A stretch of 64,000 nt of DNA from Mycogone perniciosa (Eukaryota > Ascomycota > Sordariomycetes > Hypocreales > Hypocreaceae). The stretch is taken from the NCBI GenBank assembly GCA_025331125.1, contig JAOALB010000107.1, positions 142,524 through 206,523 on the forward strand, written 5' to 3'. The translations under genes were made by a program, and so were the position numbers. Below are positions 11,680 through 24,600 of this stretch, in pieces; the first letter of the stretch is position 1, and each line of letters opens with the position of its first letter. The notes beneath the pieces were generated by a model. That model saw nothing but the letters and a program-made list of their open reading frames with translations. It did not search any database and was not told where the DNA came from.

Positions 11680-14600
11680 TATTAATAACTTTTATTTAAA
11701 AGGCTAGTAAAGTTTTTAAGTAATACTATAAGTATATCTGCTATAGTATCCTCTTTTAATACTTTACTTTTTATTCTGCCTTTTCGCTAAGTATAGGATA
11801 ATAATAGAGATAATAATATAAATAAAAGTAAAAATAAAAATAAAGTTAATAAAATAAAATAATTATATATTTATATAAAGGAAGCTTTTCAATATATAAA
11901 AGTTCACTATATAAAATAAAAGTAATACTATTAATATTTAATTATTAAGAATATAAAACTTTAATAAATAATTTAATAATAGTAAATAACTATTATAAAT
12001 TTATAAAATGAGGCTTTATTTACTTTAAATTTTATATTAAACTATAAAGAAAACTAACCTTCAAAAGATTTAAAAGAGTCGCTTAAAATACAGCCTTTTA
12101 AACCTTTTAATAAAAGTACTGTAATACTTTAACTATTTTTTATTTAACTATATAAGTATTTTATTTATTTTCGAATTAGCTTTAATATAGAGATTAATAA
12201 AGTCTTTTTAACTACGAGATAATTTAATGGAAACACTTTAAAGTAATTTAAATTTATTTAAAGGGATTGTTTAATAATAAGTTAATAAATAAATACAGTT
12301 TATATTTATTAGCTATAATTAATTTGAAAAGGATTAAAAAAGAATTTTTAATAATATTAATACAGAATATATTAGAGAAAATAAATTTATAAATTTAATT
12401 TAAAAAGGAAAATACTTTAATAATATTATATACTTTAAAAGCTATACTTTTAAAATTAAACAAAAAAGCTTTACTTTTATAAAATACTTTTATAATAAAT
12501 AAAAGCTAAAAGTTAAAAAAAAGCTTATAAATTCTTTTATAATGAAGGTATTATTAAATCTATTAAAAATATATATAAATATAAATAACTTACTTTAGAG
12601 GCTATATTTAAATATAAAAGAAATAGTAATTTAAATAGATTTATAAATATTAGAAATATATAAATTAAAGTAAAAAAAATAAAAATATATTATTAGCTTT
12701 AATAATACAAAGCTTAATTTAGTAGATTTAAATACTATTCAAAAAGGAAAAGTAAAGGTTATTTATTATAGTTATAATACATTAAGATATATTTTAAAAG
12801 ATTATAAACCTTTATAAAAGCTACAAATTAATAAGCTTTAAAAGCCTATATTAAAACTTAAATAAAAAGTTAATATAGCTTTAAAAGCTATTAATTATAT
12901 ATTGTTTAGCTGGATGATATACTATAATAATAACTGCTTGATTTATAAATTTAATGAAAAATAAAAGCAGATAATATTTATAATAATTTAGGGTTATTTA
13001 TAATAAATTAAAGGGAATATTAATTAAAACTTAAGTTTTTAATTTTTAAAAATATACTGAAAGAAAAGAAAGTAAATAAATAGTCGCTATAATTAACTAT
13101 AAATATTTTCATTAAATTACTGCAGGCAATAAAAGATAAACTAATAGCAGTAACTTTAATAATAAAAATAAAAATAACCCTTTATAATATAGACTATTAT
13201 TATATAGTACGATACCTTTAAAATTAAAAAATATATTATTTATAAATAGTAATTTTACAATTAAATTAAATAAATATTACTTAAATTTAATTAAAAATGT
13301 TACTATAAATATATAATAAAATAAAACAATTTTATATTTATATAAACAGCTTTATAAATAAAATAACGCTAATTATAAAATTGCTATTAAGGTTATTTTA
13401 ATGGCTTTAACTATAAATAAGAAACTAATATATTTTTATATATAAAGAGATTATATTATAAATAACTTTATTAATATAAAATATTATATTATATTTTAAA
13501 TTCTTTCTATTATATATAAATATATAATATACTTTCAAAAAAAGCAAGATATAATATATCTTTAATCAAAATCCTATTTTATTTTATAAAATAAATATAA
13601 GATTATAATACTTTTAAAGAATAAATTATAACTATATAATGTTAAAAATTTAAAATTATTATTATTAAATTAAATACTAAAACCTTAAAGGACGATTATT
13701 AAGTATAAAGATTTAAAAGATATAAATTTAAAGGATATTATCTTTACTATTAAAAGAATTTAATAAAATAGTATTTCTACTATAATAGAAACTTTAAATA
13801 TAATTAATAATATTATTTAAAGTATAATAGCTTAAAATATATTATATATAAGCGAAATAAATAAAAGGATTAGTATAAATAATAAATTAATAATACTTTA
13901 TATTTATTACTTAACTATATACTATTAAAAGGATAAATATATTATTTACTTATAAAGAAAACTTTAAAAGTAAGAAATATAAAAGGATATTAAATATAAA
14001 CCTATTATAAAAATAAAGAAATTAATTAAATTATAAAAAAGCTATATAAAAATTAATTTAACTTTATTATTTATAAAAGAATTGCTTATAATAAAAGAAA
14101 ATAATATTTACTTGAAAGAACTATAATTAACTGCGAGATTTATATAAAATAAAAAGAATTAAAAAAGAATTAATATTATTTATAAAAAGGCTATAAAGCA
14201 ATAATTAATAAATTATATCCTTTAAAATATTAAATAATAAATGTAATAATAAAGATTTACTATATTTTAAATTAAAAATAATAATTAAAGGATATTAATT
14301 ATATATATTAATAGACAGGAAAGCAATAAATAATTTTATTACACCTATAACTATAAATTACTTATAGTTACTTTACAAAAAGGGAATTAAACTATATTAA
14401 CTTTATTAAATAAAAAAAGGAGCCTTTATATATAATAATAAATAAATTGAATAAAAGATTAATGATTTTAAATTTAAAATTCTTAAATATAAAAAAGTAG
14501 CTTTTTATAATATAGTAAATATAAATATATATAATATTATTTTTAGTTATTTATAATTAAAATATAATAACTGTAATATTAATTAAAAAAAGGCTAGCTT

Positions 14601-17600
14601 TATCAATGTAATAATAAAGCTTTTTTAATAATTAAAACGATTAAAAAAGATTTAGCTATAAAAAAGAAAGTTTAAAATATAAAGCCTTTAAATAAACCAA
14701 TAAAAAGATCTAAAAAGATTACCTTTAATTTAATTATAGAAATAATTTATTTTAAATAAAGGTTAAATAAAGTAAAGGGAAAGATAAATAAATTAAGAAA
14801 ATAATTGCCTTTTTATAAAACGTATTTAATAATATTAATACAATATTTAAAATAAAAAGCTTTAAAATAGCAATATTATTAAAATAAATATAAAATATCT
14901 TTAAAGAATACTAAAAGTATAATAAACTATTTAAAGAAATATTTAATATAAAGCTATTAAAATATAGCTATTAAAACTATATAATTAAAGTGAAAGATAA
15001 TATAAGTATTACTTTTTATAAAATTTATAATTTAAATAAAAAAGAGTTTAAAAGCCTATATAATTATTTAAATAATGTATAAATTAAAGGGTATATTTAA
15101 CCTTTTTTATTAAAAGCAGGCTACTTTATTATATTTATATTAAGAAAAAAGTAAATTATAATTAATTGTAAATTATTAACAGCTTAATAAAACTATTATT
15201 TAAAATAAACTTTTATTACTATTAATTATAGAATTGTAAAATAAATTATATAAAAAAAGTAGTTTATAATATGAGATTTTAAAGGCGTTTATAATTTTAT
15301 TTAAATTAAAGAAAAATATAAATAAATAACTGCCTTTTAAACTAAATATAGTTTATTTAAATATTTAATTATACTTTTTAGCTTTATTAATGCCTTTATA
15401 ATATTTCAAAAGATAATTAATCATATATTAAAAAAGTACTTTAATATCTTTATAATTATTTACTTAAATAATATTTTAATTTTTTTAAATACTATTAAGA
15501 ATATAAAAGAAATATTTTAAAAGTATTATATATAATATAAAATATTAAACTATTTATAAAATTAAAAAGATATAAACTTTATATATAAAAAGTTACTTTT
15601 TAAAAATATATTATTACCTTTAAAGAAATTTATATAAATTTATTAAAGGTATAAGCAGTAAAAGATTAGCCTATATTTATAATAGTTAAAAAGATTTAAA
15701 GCTTATTAAAATCTATTAACTATTATTACTAATTTATTAAAGGCTATAAAAATATTATATAAACTTTTTATAAATTTTTTAAAAACAATTAAAAGCTTTT
15801 ATAGGTATAAAATATATAAAAAGCCTTTAATAAACTTAAAAAGTTTATTTTAAAAACGTTTATATTTATTATATTTAATTTATTTAAAGAAATAAAAGTT
15901 AAAATAAATAGCTTTAGCTTTACTATAAAAGCTTAGTTTAACTAAAAGGATAAAAAGAATAACCTATAGCTTATTACTTTTTATTTTTAAATAGTATATA
16001 ATATAAAACTAAACTATTTAATATATAATAAAGAACCTTTTACTATTAATTTTATATTTAAAGAATAGTAATATTACTTATTAAAAGGAATATAAAGAAT
16101 TAAAGTATATATTAATTATAAAAGTATTATATACTTTATAATAATTTAATAAGTTTTTAAAAAGTAAATTTATTATATAAAATACCTTTTAAAATCTAAC
16201 TATATTTTAATTTAATAAATTCTTTTTTAAAATAAAGAAATAAATATATTTAATAAATAAATTAAATATAATTAAAAAAAGATTAAATATATTAAATAGA
16301 TTATAAAATAAACCTTTAAAGGATATTATTAATAAATAGCGCTGTAAGGTATATATAAGATATTTAATAATAATACTATATTTTAATATAGTAAAAAGCA
16401 TTATATTATTTAAAATAATAATAGATTATTAAAAGATATAAAGTTTAATAATAAAGAAACTTAATAGTAAAATGAAAAGATTTAGATTTTAAATAAACTT
16501 TAAATAAATATAGTTATAAAAGTTTATAAATATTTAATATATAAATATAAAAGTATTTATAAAACTTATAAATAAATATAAAAGTACTTTAAGTTTTAAA
16601 AGCTTAAAGAAATAATATAAAATATTATTTTTTACTATATAATATATAAAATAATTAAACCTTTAAAATATAAACTATATAGTAAACTTTAACTTTTATT
16701 AATATTAAAATAATTAAATCAAAAAGTTATTAATTATATAAATATTTTATAATAGTAATATTTTGAAGTTAATTAGATTTCACTTTATATATATTAACTA
16801 TAGCTTTACGCTAAATATATATAAAGCATTAGAAAAAGGCTTATATATTAATAAAGTATAAATTAAAGTTAAAAGTATAAAGTAATTATATAAGGAAATA
16901 TAAGTATAACTTTACTTTATATAAAAGGAATAAAAAAGTATATTAATAAGTATAAATTAAAGGGATTAATCTTTAAAGAGGGAGATATAATTTACGTATA
17001 TTAATATTCACTAAGAAAAAAGACTATAACTATTAAAATAATATAATTAAGCAATAAATTACATTTTAAAAAACTTAAACTTTATTTAATTCAAAAAGCT
17101 ACTTTAAAAGTTACTTATAAATTTATATTATTAAATAATATTTAAATTTACTTAATATTCTATATTTTACTATTTAAAAAGGTATTATAAAATAAATCAA
17201 AAAAACTAATTATAGATTTAATTAAAGCTTTACTAGTTAAAGAAAAATATAATATTAAAAGAATTAAAGCTATAAAAATAAAAGATAATAAATATTAATA
17301 TTTAATTAAAGAAAAAAACTATAAAAAAGAATATAACTTTTAAAAACTTATTAAATACCTATTAAACGCTAAAAATAAACTTAAATAATTTTATTAGTCT
17401 TTAAGATCAAAGGACTTAAGTCTATAAAATTATTGTTAAGCTTTATAAAAGCTTGATTTACTTTAATAGGTACCCTTAGCAATTAAGGATTAGTTAATAC
17501 CTTTACCTTTTAAACAGATAAAAAGGGCAGTATATTATCCTTTTTATCTAGACCCTATAACCTTTATTTAAAAGGTTTAGTATATTGCTTATATACCTTT

Positions 17601-18077
17601 TTCTTAGTATATTAAATATAGTTTAAATGCCCTGCAGCTACTATAATCTGCAATTATAGCTCTATTAAATAAAAATAAAGAACCTTTAGGTTTTTCTGAT
17701 ATTTAAGTATATAAATAACTAGAAAGGTTAATAGAAAAATATAAAGGAGAGGAAAGAGAGGAGTATATAAAATAAAGCAATTGAAACTTTATTATAGGAA
17801 TAGCCCTAATATATATATTTACTATACTTTAAAAAGTTATTTATTATTTAATAAATTAATTTCTTTTAAAAGTAATAAGCATAAAGTATATTAGCAGGAT
17901 TGCCTTTAAAAGGAATTATAAAAGTAAATAAAGTATATTAATTAAATCTATAAGCGCGAGGTTTAGCAATATAATTTATTATAATATTCATATAGGAAAG
18001 GTAAAAAGAATAAATAAATAAAACTTATAAAGGAATTAATAAGTTTTAAAGATAAAATTAATAGGAGGGGAATATTA
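11680..18077 (+). mobile_element. Internal region of Gypsy element A (pol relic)
   Basis: Lies between two directly repeated LTRs, so together they form one ~7.2-kb element. Plus-strand reverse transcriptase is recognised at 15461-15487 (YLNNILIFL, from a YLDDILIFS-type active site with both Asp codons mutated to Asn). Downstream, 15.7-17.2 kb aligns with matching tracts at 19.8-21.6 and 25.9-27.1 kb, as expected for RNase H and integrase parts. A purine run just before the right LTR serves as the polypurine tract. The order RT, then integrase, then LTR fits Ty3/Gypsy. The element cannot encode functional proteins. Confidence 0.75.
18061..18071 (+). other. Polypurine tract of element A
   Basis: The run AGGAGGGGAA lies immediately left of the 3' LTR. 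It is one of the few G-rich words in the block and matches the position of a plus-strand priming tract. Confidence 0.6.
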
Positions 18078-18465
18078 TATTATAACCTAACTATATTAAA
18101 AACCTGGTTATAGGATTATAGTAAAATGTTCAAACCTTTAATTAATTACTAATAAATTGCAGCTATAAACGCAATCTTATAAAAGGGATTATTATATAAA
18201 ACTATAATTATAGATTATTAAAATTACTATAATCTAAACAATTTAAATATATTTATTATATATCTCTTTTATATATATATTACTAGCTTACTACTTATTT
18301 AATATAGTTATTTAAATAGTTATTAATAAATTACATTTACTAGAACCGCTTATTTTATAGAATTATAACTATATTAGCCTGCTTAGTATTTATCTTTAAC
18401 CTCTCTATTAATATAAATCTATAAACCTTAGTTTAACTGTTAAGAATTTAACCTGGATTATTATA
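18078..18465 (+). repeat. Gypsy family-1 LTR, right (3') copy
   Basis: Direct repeat of 11292-11679, preceded by a polypurine tract, which fixes the plus-strand orientation. A clean target-site duplication is not visible because the flanks are mutated. Confidence 0.85.
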
Positions 18466-21400
18466 TAAAAGTATACTTTTAAATTTAAATACTTTATTAG
18501 TTTCTTTACTTAAAGGATATTATATAAAAATAACATAAATATAAAGTTAAGTCTTTCTTTTTCCTCTTTAAACTTAATATTATTAAATAGCTTTTAAAGC
18601 TTAATAATTAATAGTTTTTTTATATTATTAAGTTTAAAGTTATAAAACTTACTTTTATTAAACTTTATATTTTATATTATAATAACCCTTTTAAGTTAAA
18701 ACATTTATATTTAATATATATTAGTAGTAAAATAGTTAATAAAATCCTTTATTAGCCTTTTAAGCTTTATTTTAAATTTAAATGTATTTTATTTTACTTT
18801 ATAGTTTATATTACTATATAAACATAATAGCTATATATATAAAAGTTACTTTAATTAAGTTTTAACTTTATATTTAACCTTTTTATTAAAAAGAAAACAG
18901 TAATAGAACCATTATATTAAAATATATATAAATAGATATTTCCCTTTTTAATATAAAAGTTTAATATGAATTAATTGTATTATAGCTATTTTACTTTTAA
19001 GCTTTAAAAGCTTTAATCGCTTTATTTCTAAAGTAATTTAATTAACATTATAGTAACCTTTTTATTTATATATTTAATTTTACTATTTAGCTTATAAGTA
19101 TTCAAAGGGGAGCGCTTAAATATAATTCTTTATATCTATATATCTTTCTAATATTTTATTTCCCTTTTTTATCTTTATAATTATAGTTTTATTATTATAG
19201 TAATAATAGTATATAAATACTTCAAATTACCTTTTAACTTTACTATTAAAGTTAAATAGTGTATATATTATAATTAATCCTTTTACTTTATTAATAGTAA
19301 AGCCTTTATTTACCTATTATACTTATCTTTCAATATTAGCAATTATTTACTGTTATTATATACTCTTTTATAGTTTTATAAACTTTATTAAATGCAGTAA
19401 AATAGTTTTAAAGATCTATATTTACAATATTCTTTAGAAATAAAAGGCTTTTTAATGATTTATATATATATTTAATATATTACTGTTGTAAATTAAAAGT
19501 AATTTTAAATATAAAGGTAATATAGTATTATATAAAGTTAATATTATTATTTAAAAGATTAGTATAAAAGGATAAAGGGTTATATAAAAAGAAAACTAAA
19601 TCATATATCCTTTTAATATTTACTATAATATTATTTTTCTCAAATCCTTTATAATATAACAAGCAGTTATAACTATAATATTATATTTCCTTACTATTAT
19701 ATATACTTTGAACTATTTACTATCTTAAATATATAAATTAATCTTTAAGCTTCAAGCCGTTTTAAAAACTATTTTATAATCCCTTTAAATAGCCTATAAA
19801 ATATTTAAAGCGCTTAATATTAAAGTCTTTTTAATACTTTAAATAATATATATAAACTTTCTATAAATTTACTAAAAGGAATTAGAAGTTTTTATAAATA
19901 TTAAATATATGAAAAGCCTTTAATAAATTTAAATAGTTTATTTTTAAAAAACTTATATTTTTCATATTTAATTTATTTAAAGAAAGAAAAGTTAAAATAA
20001 ATGCTTTTAACTTTATTATAAAAGCTTAATTTAATGAAAAAAGATAAAAACAGTAAACTATACTTTATTACCTTTTACTTTAAAGTATTATATAGCGCAA
20101 AACTAAATTATTTAATATATAATAAAGAATTTCTTACTATTATTTTTATATTCAAAGAATAATAATATTATTTATTAAAAGGAATATATAAAGTTAAAGT
20201 ATATATTAACTATAAAAATATTATATATTTCGCAATAGTTTAATAACTTTTTAAAAAGCGGATTTACTATATGAAATAGCTTTTAGAATTTAACTATATT
20301 TTAATTTACTGAAAGGGATTTAAAAAGAAAATAAATAAACATATTTAATAAATAAATTAGGTATAATTAAAGGAAAATCGAGTATATTAAACAGATTTTA
20401 AAATAAACCTTTAAAAGATATTACTAATAAATAATACTATAAGCTATATATAAAGTATTTAATAATAATATTATACTTTAATATATTGAAAAGTATTATA
20501 CTACTTAAAATAATAATAGATTTATAAAAGATATAGAGTTTAATAATAATAAAGGAATTTAATAATAAAATAAAAAGATTTAAATTTTAAATAAACTTTA
20601 GAAAAATATAGTTATAGAAGTTTATTAATATTTAATATATAGATATAAAGGTATTTGCAAGACTTATAAATAAATATAAAAAATATTTTAGGTTTTAAAC
20701 GCTTAAAAGAATAATATAAAATATAACTTTTTACTGTATAACTTATAGAATAGTTAAACCTTTAAAATATAAACTATATAGTAAACTTTAACCTTTACTA
20801 GTATTAAAATAACTATAAGAGTTAATTGTATTAGATTTTATTATTAAACTACTATTATTTATTAAATTAATATAAACGATTAAGTATAATAGTATTTTAA
20901 TAATTATAGATTAATTTATTAAATACTTTTACTTTTTTTATATAAAAAAGCAATAGATATAAAGATATTAATTTATATATTTTTATAATTTATTGCAGTT
21001 AATTATATAATTCTAGCCAAAATTATTTCTAATTAAAGATTAACCTTTATATTGAAATCTTAGTAAATATTTATATACTAATTAAATATAAATTATAGAT
21101 TTAATACTATATACTACCTATAAATAAATAAATAAATAAAATGCATTAACTAGGTTATCAAAGTTTATTTAAAAAGTTATATTAACTTTAATTAAAACAA
21201 TTAAATAAAGAATTTATTAATTATATAAATACCCTATAACAGTAATATTTTAAAGTTAACTAGACTTAGCTTTATATATATTAACCATAGCTTTATACTA
21301 AATATATATAAAGCATTAAAAAGGCTTATATATTAATAAAGTATAAATTAAAGTTAAAGATATAAAGCAGTTATATAAAGAAATATAGCTATACTTTTAC

Positions 21401-21660
21401 TTTATATAAAAGAAAATAAAGAAATATATTAATAAATATAAACTAAAAGGATTAATCTTTAAAGAAAAGAAGATAGTTTACTTATATTATTATTCGCTAA
21501 GAAAAAACACTATAAATATTAAAATAATGCAATTAAATAATAAATTAAATTTTAAAAAACTTAAACTTTACTTAATTAAAAAGGTTATTTTAAAAGTTAC
21601 TTATAAACTTATACTACTAAACAGTATCTAGATTTACTTAGTATTTTATTTATAAATATT
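18466..21660 (+). mobile_element. Partial Gypsy copy (RNase H/integrase part) in AT-rich DNA
   Basis: From about 19810 to 21660 the sequence aligns with 15.75-17.2 kb of element A (for example the shared run around AAAGATTTARATTTTAAATAAACTTT). It is therefore the 3' pol part of another copy. 18466-19810 is AT-rich and not assigned. No LTR of its own is visible. Confidence 0.5.
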
Positions 21661-24600
21661 TATAAAGAGGGTTTTATTAAAGGTAATTAATATATTTAAT
21701 GTATTTATAGTCCTTTATATCAGCCTATTTAAATAAGGTTAATTATTTATTTAAATAACTATTAGATTAAAGAGGTATAAGACTATAAAGATAAATAAAT
21801 AGATTTAGTTTAATAAAAACTAATTTATATTCTCTTTTAATATATTACCTTTACTTATAATTTTATAGCTATTAAGGTATAAAGAGGTAACTATTAATTG
21901 CTTTTAACTGCAGATATTATAATTAAATAATTTACAGTATCTTTTAATCTTTATATTATTTAATTACAGCTTTATAGTTCTATTAAAAGCGCTAATTCCC
22001 CTTTAATAAAATATTTATATAAAGGAAGCCGTTTAGTATAAAAAGCCTATTATATAAAATAAAAGTAATACTATTAATATTTAATTGCTAAAAACGCTAA
22101 GCTTAACTAAATAATCTATTAACAGTAAACGATTATTATAAAGTTATAGAATTAAGTATTGCCTATACCTGCTTTAAACTTTATACTAAACTATAAAAGG
22201 AATTAACGTTTAAGGGATTTAGAAGAGTCGCTGAAAATATAGCCCTTTAAACCCTTTAATAAAAGTATTATAATACTTTAACTATTTTTTACTTAACTAT
22301 ATAACTATGTTATTTGTTTTTTAATTAGCTTTAATATAAAGATTAATAAAGTCTTTTTTACTGCTTAATAATTTAAAGGAAATACTTTAAAGTAATTTAA
22401 ACCTATTTAAAAGGATTTCTTTAATAATAAAAGTAAAGTTAATAAATAGATTTAACTTATATTTAATAACTATAATTAATTTAAAGAAGAGTTAAAGAAT
22501 ATTTTAAGAATATTTATAAACAATATACTATAAAAAATAAATTTATAAATTTAATTTAAAAAGGAAAATACTTTAATTATAGTATATACTTTAAAGACTA
22601 TACTTTTGAAGTTAAATAAAGAAACTTTACTTTTATTGAATATTTTTATAATAAATTTAAAGTAAAAGTTAAAAGGGAAGTTTATAAACTTTTTTATAAT
22701 AAAAGTATTATTAAATTTATTAAAAAATATATAAGTATAAATAGTTTATTTTATAAACTTTATTTAAATATATAAAAATAACAATATTAATTTAAATAAA
22801 TTTATAAATATTAAAAATATATAAATTAAAGTAAAAAGTAATAAGAATATATTATTAGCTTTAATAATAAAAGAGTTAATTAAATAAATTTAAATATTAT
22901 TTAAAAAGGAAAAGTAAAGGTTATTTATTATAAATATAATAAATTAAAATATATTTTAAAGGACTATAAAGCTTTATAAAAGCTAAAAACTAATAAACTT
23001 TAAAAGCCTATATTAAAACCTCGGTAAAAGGTTAATATAGTTTTAAAAGCTATTAATTATATATTATTTAATTAGACTATATACTATAATAATAGCTGCT
23101 TTATATATATATTAAATAAAAATAAAAGTAAATAATATTTAAAGTAATTTAAAAAGATGGCTATAATAGACTAAAAAAGATATTAATTAAAATTTTAAGT
23201 TTGAATTTTTAAAAATATATTTAAAGAAAATAAAGTAAATAAATATTTACTATATTTAAATAGTTTAATAAAATAAAACTTAAACTTTAACTATATAAAG
23301 TTAAATAAAGATAATAGTATTTTAAATAAATAAATAATTGCTATAATTAATTATAAATATTTTAATTAAATTACTATAAGCAATAAAAGATAATTAAATA
23401 GCAGTAACTTTAATAATAAAAATAAAGATAACCCTTTATAATAGAAACTATTACTATATAATACTATACCTTTAAAACTAGAAAATATACTATTAATATA
23501 CAGTAAATCTAAAAATAACTTAAATAAGTATTACCTTTATATAGTTAAAAGAATTACTATAAATATATAACTAGATAAAATATATTTATACTTATATAAA
23601 CAGCTCTATAGATAAAATAAAGTTAATAACAAAATAGCTATTAAAGTAATTTTAGCTGCCTTAACTATAAAAGCAAAACCTATATATATTTATAGATAAA
23701 GAGATTATACTGCAAATAACCTTATTTATAAAAAGTATTATACTATATCCTAAATCACCTGTATTATATATAGCTGTATAATATACTTTTAAGAAAAAGT
23801 AAAGTATAATATATTCTTAATTAAAATCCTATTTTACTTTATAAAATAAACATAAGATTATAATACTTTTAAAGAATAGAATATAACTATATAGTATTAA
23901 AGCTTTAAAGTTATTATTATAAAATTAAATATTAAAACATTAAAGGAATATTATTAACTATTACGATTTAAAGGATATAAGTTTAAAGGATATTATATAT
24001 ACTATTAAAAGAAATTAATAAAATAGTATTTCCGCTATAATAACAAGTTTAAATATAATTAATAATATTATTTAAAATATAATAGCTTAAAGTATATTAT
24101 ATATAAATAAAATAAATTAGAAAAATAATATATATAATAAGCTAATAATACCTTATATTTATTACTAGAGTATATATACTATTAAAAGGATAAATATACT
24201 ATTGAAAGCATAAATATACTATTAAAAGGATAAATATACTATTGAAAGGATAAATATACTATTAAAAGGATAAATATACTATTTACTTATAGGAAAAACT
24301 TTAAAAGTAATAAATATAAAAGTATATAAAATATAAACTTACTTTAAAAGACAAAAATATTAACTAAATTATAAAAAAGCTATATTAAAACTAGTTTAAC
24401 TTTATTACCTATAAAAGAATTACCTATAATAAAAGAAAATAGTATTTACTTTAAAGGACCTTAATTAACTATAAAGTTTATATAAAATAAAAAGAATTAA
24501 AAAAGAATTAATATTACTTATAAAAAAGCTATAAAATAATAATTCATAAATTATATCTTTGAAAATATTAAATAATAAAAGTAATAATAAAGATTTATTA

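Noticed and set aside
16207..16401. 64-codon hydrophobic minus-strand ORF in the AT-rich block
   Set aside because: Ile/Leu/Phe/Tyr/Lys composition is what random AT-rich DNA gives, and it sits inside a Gypsy internal region.
24171..24282. Tandem array considered as a CRISPR-like repeat
   Set aside because: Units are adjacent with no unique spacers, in a eukaryotic retrotransposon relic.
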